Shown one piece after another: positions 9,564 through 18,585 of a stretch of DNA of 64,000 nt. The stretch comes from Aeropyrum sp. (lineage in GTDB: Archaea > Thermoproteota > Thermoprotei_A > Sulfolobales > Acidilobaceae), in the NCBI GenBank assembly GCA_015521685.1, contig WANT01000008.1, positions 46,164 through 110,163 on the forward strand, in the 5' to 3' direction. A program made the position numbers and the translations under genes. Position 1 is the first letter of the stretch; each line of letters begins with the position of its first letter. The notes below the pieces were generated by a model. It was not told the DNA's origin. It did no database searches and was given only the letters and a program-made list of their open reading frames with translations.

Positions 9564-10499
9564 GTGCGGGTTGTGCCTGACAACCCCTTCAGGGGTAGAG
9601 ACGTAATTTCCATCCTAGACTTCACGAGGGAGGACCTAGAAGAGCTCTTCTCCCACGCTGACCGGTCTAAAGAGCTTATCCGTAGGAGGAGTCTGGAAGG
9701 GCGTATCGTAGCCCTAGCTTTCTTCGAGCCAAGCACTAGGACTAGGATGAGCTTCGAGGCCGCAGCCAAGAGGCTAGGCGCTGCGACGATATCGATAAGC
9801 GGCGAGGAAGCTATAAGCGTGGCTAAGGGCGAGAACCTGGCAGACACGATAGCAATGCTAGACTCCTACGCGGACGCCATTGTTATAAGGCATAAGTACG
9901 AGGGTGCAGCTCTATACGCCTCTGAAATCGCGGAGGCACCAGTGATTAACGGCGGCGATGGGAGGCAGCACCACCCGACGCAGGCAATGCTAGACCTCTA
10001 CACCGTCAGGAAGCTGTTCGGTAGGATAGACGGCCTTGTATACGGCGTCCTGGGAGACCTCAGGTATGGGAGAGCGGCTAGCAGCTTCATACTGGGCCTC
10101 ACGCTCTTCAAACCAAGACACGTGTACCTCATAAGCCCTCCGCAGCTAAGGGCTAGGAGTGAGGTCATCGAGGTCCTCGAGTCAAGGGGGTTTGAGTACA
10201 ACGAGGTGGAGAGCCTCACGGAGGTGCTTCCAGAGCTAGACGTACTTTATGTAACCCGTATACAGAAGGAGAGAATTCCTGACCCTAGAGAGTATGAAGC
10301 CCTGAAGGGGAGCTACAGGGTTACAATAGACCTGCTCAAATCGAAGGCTAGGGAGGGGCTTAAGATCCTCCACCCACTGCCTAGGGTAGACGAGATAGAC
10401 TTCAGTGTAGACGCCAGCCCATACCAAGCCTACTACCTCCAGGCTAGGCTAGGGGTTGATGTCAGAATAGCCCTACTCCACCTGGTATTGGCGGGGTGA
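9564..10499 (+). CDS. pyrB: Aspartate carbamoyltransferase catalytic subunit
   Basis: A 311-residue catalytic chain that joins carbamoyl phosphate and aspartate in pyrimidine synthesis. The carbamoyl-phosphate motif STRTR is at residues 57-61, the DGRQHHPTQ motif near 132, and HPLPR near 270. Length equals that of typical archaeal PyrB. The start is GTG 9564. The regulatory-chain gene follows 6 nt later, and pyrG (CTP synthase) lies elsewhere in the window at 44269, so two points of the pathway are represented. Confidence 0.96.
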   Translation: MRVVPDNPFRGRDVISILDFTREDLEELFSHADRSKELIRRRSLEGRIVALAFFEPSTRTRMSFEAAAKRLGAATISISGEEAISVAKGENLADTIAMLDSYADAIVIRHKYEGAALYASEIAEAPVINGGDGRQHHPTQAMLDLYTVRKLFGRIDGLVYGVLGDLRYGRAASSFILGLTLFKPRHVYLISPPQLRARSEVIEVLESRGFEYNEVESLTEVLPELDVLYVTRIQKERIPDPREYEALKGSYRVTIDLLKSKAREGLKILHPLPRVDEIDFSVDASPYQAYYLQARLGVDVRIALLHLVLAG

Positions 10500-10505
10500 G
10501 CCTGG

Positions 10506-10988
10506 ATGGATAGAGGAGACGGGCTGCTGGTGAGGAAGATTAGGGAGGGTGTTGTGGTGGACCACATACCCCCTGGGAGGGCGTTCACGGTGCTAAGAGT
10601 GCTGGGTCTACTGCCGCCAAAACCGTACAGCGGTAGGATAGCTATTGTCATAAACGCTGAGAGCGGAAAGATGGGTAGGAAGGATATCGTGAAGATAGAG
10701 GGCTATGGTGTCGAGGACCTCTCCCTCGAGGCTCTCGGTATTGTCGCGCCGGGCGCGACAGTCAACGTCGTGAGGGAGTATAAGGTGGTGGAGAAGAGGA
10801 GGCTGGACCTCCCGGAAGAGGCTTCTGGGGTCCTCAGGTGCCCCAACCCTACATGCATTACTAGAAAGGAGAGGGAGAAGGCCACGCCCAGAATGAGGCT
10901 GGTCTCAAGAAGCCCGGCCAAGTATAGGTGCGTCTATTGCGGGTCCACGATAAGCGAGGAGGAGTTCCAGGATCTAATAGCAATCTAG
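10506..10988 (+). CDS. pyrI: Aspartate carbamoyltransferase regulatory subunit
   Basis: A 160-residue regulatory chain. It has an N-terminal allosteric nucleotide-binding domain beginning VRKIREGVVVDHIPPG, and a C-terminal zinc domain with Cys112, Cys117, Cys142 and Cys145 (CPNPTC and CVYC), which contacts the catalytic chain. It forms the holoenzyme with PyrB and is expected to sense CTP and ATP. It is directly downstream of pyrB with 6 nt between, so a two-gene operon. Confidence 0.96.
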   Translation: MDRGDGLLVRKIREGVVVDHIPPGRAFTVLRVLGLLPPKPYSGRIAIVINAESGKMGRKDIVKIEGYGVEDLSLEALGIVAPGATVNVVREYKVVEKRRLDLPEEASGVLRCPNPTCITRKEREKATPRMRLVSRSPAKYRCVYCGSTISEEEFQDLIAI

Positions 10989-11008
10989 AGTAGGAGGTCT
11001 AGGGGAGT

Positions 11009-11377
11009 CTAGTAGAGCTTAAGCCTCCCGGTTATCTTGTCTACCCTGCTGGATGGCGCTGGCCCGACAGCGACTGCCGTGGGCGTCCCCGGTTCTAGCT
11101 GGGTCCTCCCGGCATCCCTTATGAATGAAGATGGCAAGCCCTCATCCACGGCGGCCGAGTAAATCTCCCCCAGCTCTCTAACACTATCAACCCTCAAAAC
11201 TATCTTAGGCTGGCCCCTCGCCCTCCACTCCTCCAGCCACCTCAGCCACACCTCGTTACCACTCCTCAGAACCAAGAATACGGCCTCACAGGAAGCATGG
11301 GCGGCCTGGGCAGCAGCCTTCCCCCTACCCATCCTCAAGTCTCTCCTCAGTACTATGGCTTGCTTGAACTCCTCCAC
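11009..11377 (-). CDS. pth2: Peptidyl-tRNA hydrolase, archaeal/eukaryotic type
   Basis: A 122-residue Pth2. It frees tRNA from prematurely released peptidyl-tRNA. The family signature is clear: FKQAIVLRRDLRMGRGKAAAQAAHAS at the N-terminus (active-site Lys and the following helix), the LRVDSVREL strand, then IRDAGRTQLEPGTPTAVAVGP near the end. Length is standard. It stands alone on the minus strand, converging on pyrI (20 nt apart) and divergent from the CoA-binding protein gene. Confidence 0.95.
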   Translation of the reverse strand: MEEFKQAIVLRRDLRMGRGKAAAQAAHASCEAVFLVLRSGNEVWLRWLEEWRARGQPKIVLRVDSVRELGEIYSAAVDEGLPSSFIRDAGRTQLEPGTPTAVAVGPAPSSRVDKITGRLKLY

Positions 11378-11403
11378 ACCCCCCTCCCTCCGCCCATCCC
11401 GAG

Positions 11404-11414
11404 CTTTTATATAC
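11404..11414 (+). promoter_or_regulatory. TATA box for the CoA-binding protein gene
   Basis: CTTTTATATAC lies about 55 nt before the ATG at 11467 in an 89-nt divergent gap. A ribosome-binding sequence GAGGTG is at 11453-11458. Confidence 0.5.
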
Positions 11415-11466
11415 TAAGCGCCTTAACTCTCACGAGATCATACTCAATGGTTGAGGTGCACCAGCT

Positions 11467-11916
11467 ATGGAGCCCGGCAGGATACTAGATCCAGTCGAGG
11501 TCCTCAGGAGGGCTAAGGTGGTTGCTGTTGTGGGGGCTAGTAAGAATCCCGAGAAGGATGCGAATAGGGTACCCGCTTACCTAAAGGAGGCTGGATATAA
11601 AATTATACCGATAAACCCAACTGCCGACGAGATCCTCGGCGAGAAGGCCTATCCCAGCTTGGAGGCCCTCCCCGACGAGGTGGCAAGAGAAGTCGATGTG
11701 ATAGACGTATTCCGCCCCCCGAGGGAGGCTTTGAGTATTGCGGAGCAGGCGATCAAGCTAGCCTCTAGGACTGGGAAGAGGTATGTTGTGTGGTTCCAGA
11801 TAGGCACAGCGAGCGATGAAGCCGTGAAGAGGCTTACAGAGGCGGGGCTAGATGTTGTTGTTAACCGGTGCATGATGGCGGAGCACCGCGAGAACATAGC
11901 GGGTGCAGGAAGGTAG
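11467..11916 (+). CDS. CoA-binding domain protein (YccU-like)
   Basis: A 149-residue single-domain Rossmann protein of the CoA-binding family. The nucleotide-binding start VVAVVGASKNPEKDANRV, the INPTADEILGEKAYPSLEALP segment, the VIDVFRPP strand and the terminal VNRCMMAEHREN are all typical. The family shares the fold of the CoA-binding domain of succinyl-CoA synthetase but has no known reaction. It stands alone between divergent and convergent neighbours. Confidence 0.88.
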   Translation: MEPGRILDPVEVLRRAKVVAVVGASKNPEKDANRVPAYLKEAGYKIIPINPTADEILGEKAYPSLEALPDEVAREVDVIDVFRPPREALSIAEQAIKLASRTGKRYVVWFQIGTASDEAVKRLTEAGLDVVVNRCMMAEHRENIAGAGR

Positions 11917-11925
11917 GGTGGAGGG

Positions 11926-12939
11926 CTAAATCCCGCCCTGGAGCGTTATGAAAATCCTCTGAAGTATGCCGGGGACGTAGATGACGCGGCTGATGGGCTC
12001 CGGCTTGTAGCTATCACCCCACACCTTGAGATACTTGCTGCTGGCAGCGTCGAGTAAAGCTAGGTCCTCGCCGGTTAGGGCTAGGCTAGCTGCTCTAACA
12101 GCATCTGCCACACGCACTGGCCTCCGCCACCCAACTATAGGCACGGCGCCCTTGGCAGCGACCCACGCTAGTGCTACAATGGCCTTAGTAACCCCATGCC
12201 TGGAAGCCACCTCTTCTAGAGCCTTCTGTAGTTCCCTATCGTTTGACGCCGCCTTGAACACCCTATCGCCTCTCTGCGCCTTTGTCTGAGGCCGCTTCAC
12301 CCCCGCTAGCGCACCCTTGGCTAGGGGGCTCCAGGCCATCACCCCGATCCCCCTTTCTGCGAGCATCGGTATTAGCTTGTTCTCGGCCGGCCTGTACGCT
12401 AGGCTGTATTGTACCTGGTCCACTATTGGCTCTAGCCTGCGGGCGCACTCTAGAGCTCTAGTTATCTGATCTTCCCCGTAGTTTGAGAGCCCGTAGTAAG
12501 ACGCCATACCATCTACTACAACCTTCTCCAGCCCGCGGACGACGTTACACAGGTTAGAGTAGATTGGAGGGGGCCAGTGGTGGAGGATCACGTCTGGGGC
12601 AAATCCCAGCCTCCCGACTATCCCCTTAGCACCCTCCAGGATATCGTCGCTCGAGGCCCTGTAGCCAGCTACCTTGCTAACAACTACAAACTCGCTCTTG
12701 GCATCGAGCTTCCTGAGGGACTCGCCTAAAAGCCTCTCGGAGAGCCCACCACCGTAAACCTCGGCAGTATCCAAGAGGTTTATACCGCCCTCCAGAGCAC
12801 TTGTAAGGCCTGCCAGCAGGGCTTCCCTGTCGGGCTGGCGAGCCCCCCACAGCCTCGATCCTAGCTGCCAGAATCCCAGGCCAACCCTAGAAACCCTAGG
12901 ACCCCTGGAACCTAGAGTCACATACATCTCTACCGCCAT
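11926..12939 (-). CDS. Aldo/keto reductase
   Basis: A 337-residue NADPH-dependent aldo/keto reductase barrel. The catalytic tetrad is visible as Asp and Tyr in LLDTAEVYGGG, Lys in VVSKVAG and His in ILHHWPP. The phosphate-binding end of the barrel, WVAAKGAVPIVGWRRPVRVADA, is present. The frame is open to 12975, but the first 12 residues (MFESCPANTGPV) are unlike the family; ATG 12939 or 12927 are better starts. Substrate is unknown; the sequence resembles the Tas/YajO-like group more than xylose reductases. Confidence 0.88.
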   Translation of the reverse strand: MAVEMYVTLGSRGPRVSRVGLGFWQLGSRLWGARQPDREALLAGLTSALEGGINLLDTAEVYGGGLSERLLGESLRKLDAKSEFVVVSKVAGYRASSDDILEGAKGIVGRLGFAPDVILHHWPPPIYSNLCNVVRGLEKVVVDGMASYYGLSNYGEDQITRALECARRLEPIVDQVQYSLAYRPAENKLIPMLAERGIGVMAWSPLAKGALAGVKRPQTKAQRGDRVFKAASNDRELQKALEEVASRHGVTKAIVALAWVAAKGAVPIVGWRRPVRVADAVRAASLALTGEDLALLDAASSKYLKVWGDSYKPEPISRVIYVPGILQRIFITLQGGI

Positions 12940-13019
12940 AACTGGACCAGTGTTAGCAGGGCAGCTTTCAAACATTAGCCCCCCAAACGAGACATTGAGC
13001 GTGTAATGGGTGGCTAGCC

Positions 13020-13604
13020 TTGGCCATGCTTGACATAGAGGTGATGAGGAGCGTTGCCGAGGTTCTAAAGGCTATGTACAAGAGGGGGCTGGTACAGGTT
13101 AAGGGCGGAAATGTGAGCGTGTATAGCGGGGGGCTGGTCTACATCTCTCCAAGCGGCGTGCCCCGCCACAAGCTGGAGTGGAGCGATGTGGCTGTGATGG
13201 ACTTAGAAGGCAGGATATTCAGGGGAAGGCCCAGTAGTGAGTGGAGGATGCACGTGGCGATTTACAGGAAGCTTGGCTCGAAGGGTGTATCCGCGGTGGT
13301 CCACGCTCACCCTAAGACAGTCCTAGCTCTGGACGCTATAGGCGTCGAGCCCGAGGTAAACCTACTGGCCGAGGCTAAGATCAGGCTTGGCTGTGTGGCT
13401 CGAGTTCCATTCATAACTCCGGGTACATGGGATCTGGCTGAGGCTGTGGCTCAGGCCCTGAACGCTTCAGGCTGCAGGGCTGTTATTATGGAGAGGCATG
13501 GTGCTGTGACTGTCTCTAGCGGCTTGTGGGATGCGGTTGATGCAATGGAGTCTCTTGAGGACCTCGCCTGGATAGCTCTTTCCCTGGCTAGTTCGAGGCG
13601 CTGA
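13020..13604 (+). CDS. Class II aldolase/adducin family protein (fuculose-phosphate aldolase-like)
   Basis: A 194-residue zinc-dependent class II aldolase fold. The metal and catalytic residues are in RPSSEWRMH (Glu), VHAHPKT (two His) and MERHGAV (third His). The phosphate-binding GGNVSVYSGG region lies near residue 25. The family includes L-fuculose- and rhamnulose-phosphate aldolases and ribulose-phosphate epimerases, and in archaea such a protein may serve in pentose or methylthio-sugar metabolism. TTG 13020 or ATG 13026 start. No sugar operon surrounds it, so substrate remains open. Confidence 0.87.
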   Translation: MAMLDIEVMRSVAEVLKAMYKRGLVQVKGGNVSVYSGGLVYISPSGVPRHKLEWSDVAVMDLEGRIFRGRPSSEWRMHVAIYRKLGSKGVSAVVHAHPKTVLALDAIGVEPEVNLLAEAKIRLGCVARVPFITPGTWDLAEAVAQALNASGCRAVIMERHGAVTVSSGLWDAVDAMESLEDLAWIALSLASSRR

Positions 13605-13609
13605 TGTTT

Positions 13610-14836
13610 CTAAAGTATCCTCCCCCTGCCTAGCCTCTCCACCAGCTCGTACACGCTCAGCCCGCTCGCCCCTACCTCGTCGAGGAGTGCTGAGAACGAG
13701 CCTGGCTCGTAGAGGCAGGCAGGATCATCCCCGAGCACGTCCCCGGTGTAAGCGTAGGCCCTCGCCCTACTGCCCCCGCATAGATCCTTGAACTCGCATC
13801 TCCCGCATTTGCCCCTGAATTCCGCCTTGCGAAGGAGTATTAGATACCGGCTCCCCCTATAGATCTTCGCTAGGCTCGTAACCCTTACGTTGCCAGCGGG
13901 TAGTGGGAGGAAGCCGCTAGGGTAGACGTCTCCCTTGTTGGACACGAAAACCACACCCTTACCATCCCTCGTGCCTGTGGTCTGAGCCATGGGCTCCCCT
14001 TCTGGCTCTCCGAGGAGCTTTACAGTCTCGGAAATGAGCCTCTCATAGAGGGGACCTACCTCCATCTTGGACTCCCATGGTATGCGTAACTTCTCTAGCA
14101 GCCTCCTGGTTAGAGCTATCCTCCTGAACATTGGGCCTTCCACAGTCCTCACAAGCACGCCGTACCTTGATGCGTCATATAGGTAGTTGGTGACGTCCTC
14201 CCACTCGTGGGGCCTCAAGTCTAGTAGTGATGCAGCTCTGCCGGTGGGGACAACGTAGAATACCTCCCAAACATCGACGCCCATATCTATGATGGTCTTC
14301 AGCATTCGCGGTAAGGTCTCTACTGTCGGTCTCATAACAACCGTGTTAACCTGGACTGGGAGCCCAGCTTCCAGAGCCCTTCTAATTATCTTGAGGCTGG
14401 CCTTGAAGGTCCCTGGAATACCTCTTATAGCGTCGTGCACCTCCGGAACCCCGCTGTCTATCGAGATGGATATCCTAGCGACCCCCATCCGAGCCATTCT
14501 CCTAACAACCTCGCCCGTCAGGAGTGGTGTAACGCTAGGTGCTACCGCAACCCTCAGGCCTTGGCTGATAGCGTATTCGAGGATCTCCCAGAAGTCCCTC
14601 CTCATCAACGGGTCTCCACCTGTAATAATGAATATGGGGTATGGCTTGCCGAACTCTACCACTTGATCTACGAGCCGCATAGACTCCCTAGTGTCTAGCT
14701 CTCCCTCCTCAGGCTCCGTCAGAGCACTGGCTCTGCAGTGCTTGCAAGCGAGGAGACAGGCCTTAGTAGACTCCCAGAAGACTATAAGGGGTTTCTCCTC
14801 GTAGGGCCACCTACCCCTAGGCTTCACAATCCCCAC
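13610..14836 (-). CDS. Radical SAM/SPASM protein, AhbD-like (putative haem-pathway enzyme)
   Basis: About 409 residues. The radical-SAM cluster motif is CLLACKHC after the strand PLIVFWESTKA. GGDP (SAM contact), a long TIM-barrel region and a C-terminal SPASM cysteine set (CGRCEFKDLCGG and later PACLYEPG) follow. The pattern resembles the AhbD/NirJ group that finishes haem b by oxidative decarboxylation, but related SPASM proteins have other roles. The frame is open to 14962, but that would overlap the preceding gene by 139 nt; GTG 14836 gives a 13-nt overlap and a sensible N-terminus just before the first conserved strand. It is paired with a second radical SAM gene. Confidence 0.72.
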   Translation of the reverse strand: MGIVKPRGRWPYEEKPLIVFWESTKACLLACKHCRASALTEPEEGELDTRESMRLVDQVVEFGKPYPIFIITGGDPLMRRDFWEILEYAISQGLRVAVAPSVTPLLTGEVVRRMARMGVARISISIDSGVPEVHDAIRGIPGTFKASLKIIRRALEAGLPVQVNTVVMRPTVETLPRMLKTIIDMGVDVWEVFYVVPTGRAASLLDLRPHEWEDVTNYLYDASRYGVLVRTVEGPMFRRIALTRRLLEKLRIPWESKMEVGPLYERLISETVKLLGEPEGEPMAQTTGTRDGKGVVFVSNKGDVYPSGFLPLPAGNVRVTSLAKIYRGSRYLILLRKAEFRGKCGRCEFKDLCGGSRARAYAYTGDVLGDDPACLYEPGSFSALLDEVGASGLSVYELVERLGRGRIL

Positions 14837-15984
14837 CTCGACGCGATCTCCCACGGGTCTATGAAGCACAGGGGGTCGTCGCCCCAGAAGTCGCCGTATA
14901 CTCTTAAAGCCCTCATCCTGCTGCCACCACCGCAAACGCCTTTGAAGGGGCACTTGCCGCACCGGCTGCCAGACAGCATGGAGCCGATCTCGAGGAAAGG
15001 CTTGAGCCGAGGGTTGCTAGGGGATAGTATGGTTTCTAGGCTCTCCCGCCTCAAGTCTCCGACTATCACTCCCTCTAGGAATTGGCATGGCCTCACAGTA
15101 CCGTCAGGGTATATGCTTATAGACCGTCTTCCGCAGTCGCCGTGGCTCCCTAGGAGGCTCAGCAGCTCTAGAAACTCTTCTCTTGTCTTAGCTAGCTTGT
15201 CAGCGAGGTAGATGCCTGCAAAATTCCCTCTAACTATGAGGACCTCAGTCGTGTCGGACGCTGAGATCGCCTCGTCGAGTATCCTATCTACGGTGGCCCT
15301 AAGCTCCTCCCTCGAGGGGAGTAGGTTTTCTCCAGCCCTCCCGAGCAGGTCTATGAGGTATATGGCGACGCGGGGCACTCCCATCTCTCTGGCCAGCCTT
15401 ACAATCCTTGGAGCGTCCTCAAGGTTGTACCTTGTAATGGTTATCCTGAAACCCACGTCAAGCCCGGCTTCAAGGGCGTTCCTAGCGCCTCTCAGAGCCC
15501 TCGAGAACGCCCCGGCCATGCCCCGGAAGGCGTCGTGTACCTCTGGCCGCGTGCTATCGAGGCTTATGCCCACATAGCTGAATCCGGTCTTCCTGAGCCT
15601 GCTAGCAGTGCCCCTGGATATCAAGGTTCCGTTTGTGCTGATGGCCAGCCTAATGTCGCCGCTGAGCGCTATTCTCCTTGCTATTGCCCAGAGGTCACTC
15701 CTCACAAGAGGCTCGCCGCCCGTCAGAGTTACTAGAGGTAGTCCTGCCTCTACAATCTCGCTGGCTACTCTTAGGGCCTCATATGTTGAGAGCTCGTTAG
15801 GGTCTGGTTGTGGGCCCGCAGATATATAGCAGTGGATGCACTTGAGGTTGCAGGCCCTGGTTATATTCCAGAATACTACTGGCTTTAGGAGGCTGGAGAA
15901 CCCGCTGGGTCTTTTTCCATGTAGGCCTTTCAACCTCGAGCTTACTGTGCCCCTACCTGTAGCCATCCTAGTTACTGGTATCAT
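14824..15984 (-). CDS. Radical SAM/SPASM protein, AhbC-like (putative didecarboxysirohaem deacetylase)
   Basis: About 386 residues. After PVVFWNITRA comes the cluster motif CNLKCIHC, then GGEPLVR, STNG and a SPASM region with CGRRSISIYPDGTVRPC and CGKCPFKGVCGG. AhbC removes the acetate side chains of didecarboxysirohaem in the archaeal haem route. The pairing with an AhbD-like gene, and the need of this organism for haem (oxidase at 29858), support the call, but it is not proven. ATG 15984 is chosen because GGTGGGAGG lies 10 nt upstream and the N-terminus MIPVTRM fits; the frame opens at GTG 16002. First gene of a two-gene unit. Confidence 0.72.
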   Translation of the reverse strand: MIPVTRMATGRGTVSSRLKGLHGKRPSGFSSLLKPVVFWNITRACNLKCIHCYISAGPQPDPNELSTYEALRVASEIVEAGLPLVTLTGGEPLVRSDLWAIARRIALSGDIRLAISTNGTLISRGTASRLRKTGFSYVGISLDSTRPEVHDAFRGMAGAFSRALRGARNALEAGLDVGFRITITRYNLEDAPRIVRLAREMGVPRVAIYLIDLLGRAGENLLPSREELRATVDRILDEAISASDTTEVLIVRGNFAGIYLADKLAKTREEFLELLSLLGSHGDCGRRSISIYPDGTVRPCQFLEGVIVGDLRRESLETILSPSNPRLKPFLEIGSMLSGSRCGKCPFKGVCGGGSRMRALRVYGDFWGDDPLCFIDPWEIASRWGL

Positions 15985-16064
15985 CTTGTGAGGGCCTCCC
16001 ACCTTCAGGTTTATTGTTGCGGGGGGAAACGGTGGTGCATGGACTCAAAGGTATACTGTATATT

Positions 16065-16080
16065 CTAATATATACTTTTT
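16065..16080 (+). promoter_or_regulatory. TATA-rich promoter region between the radical SAM and Clp1-like genes
   Basis: CTAATATATACTTTTT lies about 65 nt before the TTG start of the kinase gene, in the 161-nt gap between divergent transcription units. It may serve either or both directions. Confidence 0.5.
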
Positions 16081-16145
16081 TTGTCTAGGGAGTGAAACGT
16101 TAGACTTCCTGGCTAGAAGACAAACCACACTATGGGGGCAGTAGG

Positions 16146-17429
16146 TTGGCTAGAATTAACGTTGAGCTTGAAGAGGGTGAGGGTGTAAGGATCTTTGGCC
16201 CTGCAGAGGTGGAAGTGGCTAGAGGCCAAGCCACAATCCTCGGGGCCGAGCTAGGACCTGGGGACTGTGTAGAGATCGGCGAGACTAGAAGCTACCTTGT
16301 AAAAGCTATTTCAAGGGCAAGCCTAGTAGTCAGGATTAGCGGCAGGGCTAGGGTTGAGGCCCCGAGCGAGGGGGAGGAACCGCTCGACGAGTGGATACTC
16401 ACAGCTGATAAGATAGTTTCTGAGTGTGGCCGGGAGTGCACTGCAGTCGTGGTGGGGCCTGTAGATGCTGGAAAAACCTCTGTTACAGCGGTGCTTGCCA
16501 ACAGGAGTCTCGCAAAGGGAGTTCCTACGGGGGTTATAGACGCTGATGTGGGTCAGGCCGACATCGGGCCTCCGGGCTTCATCTCACTTAGCCTGCCGGG
16601 CTCGTGGGTTGTCTGGCTACGCCAGCTCGAGCCTGTAGCCTCTAGGTTTGTAGGCAGCATAGAGCCGAGCCCAGCAGCCGGTAGGATAGTTTCTGCTATT
16701 GCTCACTTGCGGCTTAGGGCTAGGGCCGAGGGCGCTGCGTTTGTTGCCGTTGATACAGACGGGTGGACTAGTGGCTGGAGTGCTCTGGAGTACAAGATCG
16801 ACCTCATTCGAGGTGTGGGTGCTGACGCGGTGGTTGTTGTGGGGGACCACGATCTCTACACTTTTATGGAGAAGTCTGTCGAGGCTCCAGTGTACTACGT
16901 GAGGAGCCCTGGAGTTCAGGCGGTCAGGAGCGTCGAGGATAGGAGGCGCTTAAGGAGGGAGAATTATGGTAGGTTTCTCGAGGGAGGCATGAGGAGTATT
17001 AGTCTCAGGGAGGTCAAGGTTCAGGGTGCATGTATTGGCGGCTCTCCGTTCATGGATGAGCGTGTGAAGGGCGCTATAGAGTCCCAACTTGGCTACAGTG
17101 TGAAAATGATGACTAGGTATCCTGGCGGTGTTTGTGTGTTCCTAGACTCGGAGAGGCATGTGGAGCCCCACGAGATTAAAGGCGGCTTGCGTAGGATGGT
17201 TGGCGGGGAGCTTATAGTAGTTAGCAAGGGTAGTGTGAGGGGGGTGCTCGCGGCCCTAGTTTCAAGCGATGGGGACGAGCATCCAGCAGTCTTGGAGGAC
17301 CTCGATCTAGATTCCATGACTGCAGTGTTTAAGACCAAGTACGAGGGTGGCGTCGTTAAGGTTATTTTCGGCAGGGTTAAACTGAGCGGAGACTACTATG
17401 AAGAGGTTAGAGGAAGGATATTGGTTTAG
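16146..17429 (+). CDS. Clp1/Grc3-type polynucleotide 5'-kinase
   Basis: A 427-residue P-loop protein of the Clp1/NOL9/Grc3 family; the Pyrococcus homologue phosphorylates 5'-OH ends of RNA and DNA. An N-terminal beta domain (1-80) precedes the Walker A motif GPVDAGKT at residues 104-111. DADVGQADIGPPG (about 130-142) is the lid/clasp and Walker B region typical of the family, and DTDGWTSG follows. The start is TTG 16146. The macro-domain gene begins 12 nt later, so they are likely one transcript, and the splicing endonuclease EndA lies 1.2 kb further, convergent. A role in RNA end healing is inferred from family and context. Confidence 0.82.
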   Translation: MARINVELEEGEGVRIFGPAEVEVARGQATILGAELGPGDCVEIGETRSYLVKAISRASLVVRISGRARVEAPSEGEEPLDEWILTADKIVSECGRECTAVVVGPVDAGKTSVTAVLANRSLAKGVPTGVIDADVGQADIGPPGFISLSLPGSWVVWLRQLEPVASRFVGSIEPSPAAGRIVSAIAHLRLRARAEGAAFVAVDTDGWTSGWSALEYKIDLIRGVGADAVVVVGDHDLYTFMEKSVEAPVYYVRSPGVQAVRSVEDRRRLRRENYGRFLEGGMRSISLREVKVQGACIGGSPFMDERVKGAIESQLGYSVKMMTRYPGGVCVFLDSERHVEPHEIKGGLRRMVGGELIVVSKGSVRGVLAALVSSDGDEHPAVLEDLDLDSMTAVFKTKYEGGVVKVIFGRVKLSGDYYEEVRGRILV

Positions 17430-17440
17430 TAGGGTGTTAG

Positions 17441-18028
17441 GTGGTGGGTGAAGGCAGCCCTAGGTGTTGGAGACTCGGAACTAGGCTTCTAGCTGTTATT
17501 ATGGGCGACATAACTGCTCTAAGGGTGGAGGCCGTAGTTAACCCTGCTAACAGCAGGATGATCATGGGTGGTGGTGTAGCTGGAGCCTTGAAGAGGGTGG
17601 GTGGAGCTGGAATTGAGGAGGAGGCGCTAGAGAAGGCTCCCGTGCCAGTCGGCTCGGCAATAATAACTGGGGCGGGCAAGCTGCCATCCAGGTACGTCAT
17701 ACATGCTCCTACCATGGAGGAGCCTGCCATGAGGATAGCCCTCTACAAGGCGTTTAGGGCTTCGTACGCGGCGCTGAAGCTGGCTTCAGACGCTGGGTTC
17801 TCCAGCGTGGCTATACCTGCTATGGGCGCCGGTGTGGGGGGCCTCAGTGTTAGGGAATCCGCGAAGGCAATAGCCCTAGCGGCTAGCCTGATTGAGGGGA
17901 GGTGGCCCGAGTATATACTCCTCGTCTCTAGGAGCAAGGAGCCGTATCTACAGATGGTGGAGGGAGTTTCAGAGGCTCTAGGCTCGGAGGGTGAGGAGTG
18001 CCCTGCAGACCTAAATCGCTTTCTCTAG
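17441..18028 (+). CDS. Macro-domain (ADP-ribose-binding) protein
   Basis: A 195-residue macro domain. The sequence [21 protein letters not shown], followed by [13 protein letters not shown], is the ADP-ribose binding core, with Asp in GDIT and Asn in NPANS conserved; [13 protein letters not shown] is the distal phosphate loop. Such proteins remove ADP-ribose or hydrolyse ADP-ribose-1''-phosphate, which in yeast arises from tRNA splicing. It lies between a Clp1-type kinase (12 nt upstream) and UbiX, whose start is inside its 3' end by 31 nt. GTG 17441 start. The substrate is not known. Confidence 0.9.
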   Translation: MVGEGSPRCWRLGTRLLAVIMGDITALRVEAVVNPANSRMIMGGGVAGALKRVGGAGIEEEALEKAPVPVGSAIITGAGKLPSRYVIHAPTMEEPAMRIALYKAFRASYAALKLASDAGFSSVAIPAMGAGVGGLSVRESAKAIALAASLIEGRWPEYILLVSRSKEPYLQMVEGVSEALGSEGEECPADLNRFL

Positions 18029-18585
18029 CCATAACGGGTAGCAGCGGCATTAGGGTCGCTTTGAGGCTCCTTGAGGTTGCTAGCAGGGAGTCTGAGATAA
18101 GGGGTATAATACTGACTAGAGGGGCGCTCAACGTTGCCAAGTACGAGGAGGGAGTGTCCGAGGAGGACCTGCTAGAGAGGCTGAAGAGCTTCGGAAGGGT
18201 ATATATGGAGGATGACATGTCCAGCCCTCTAGCGAGCTCTAGCAACCAGCCCGACGCTATGGCCATAGTTCCGGCCAGCATGAAGACAGTCGGGCTAATA
18301 GCGAGAGGCATACCAACAACGCTTCCCGCGAGGGCAGCCCTGGCAATCCTAAGGCTTGGCAGGCCTCTAGCCGTTTCCCCCAGAGAGACCCCTCTGGGCC
18401 TGGCAGAGCTTGAGAACCTCCTGGCTTTGGCTCGCATGGGTGCTAGGATAGTCCCGATGACCCTGGCATTCTATAACAGGCCTTCTAGCCTCGAAGACGC
18501 TGTTGATTTCGTTGTGGGGAAGATTCTCGACTCGCTGGGCATCGAAACTAGAGTGTACAGGAGGTGGGAGGGCCCTCTTGATTAG
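17998..18585 (+). CDS. ubiX: UbiX-family flavin prenyltransferase
   Basis: A 195-residue UbiX-like flavoprotein that attaches a dimethylallyl unit to FMN to make the cofactor of UbiD decarboxylases. The FMN-binding [16 protein letters not shown] near the start, the [19 protein letters not shown] middle, and [13 protein letters not shown] followed by [17 protein letters not shown] are family marks. The start GTG 17998 lies within the macro-domain gene (31-nt overlap), with GGAGGGTGAGGA before it. No UbiD partner is in the window. Confidence 0.9.
   Translation: MPCRPKSLSLAITGSSGIRVALRLLEVASRESEIRGIILTRGALNVAKYEEGVSEEDLLERLKSFGRVYMEDDMSSPLASSSNQPDAMAIVPASMKTVGLIARGIPTTLPARAALAILRLGRPLAVSPRETPLGLAELENLLALARMGARIVPMTLAFYNRPSSLEDAVDFVVGKILDSLGIETRVYRRWEGPLD

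Noticed and set aside
13610-14962. Long form of the second radical SAM gene starting at 14962
   Set aside because: It would overlap the preceding gene by 139 nt and its extra N-terminus (Arg/Trp/Gln-rich) does not resemble the family; GTG 14836 is better.
14738-15211. 157-codon plus-strand frame over the radical SAM pair
   Set aside because: Its product is Pro/Ser/Leu-rich with no recognisable pattern; both radical SAM genes on the other strand are clear.
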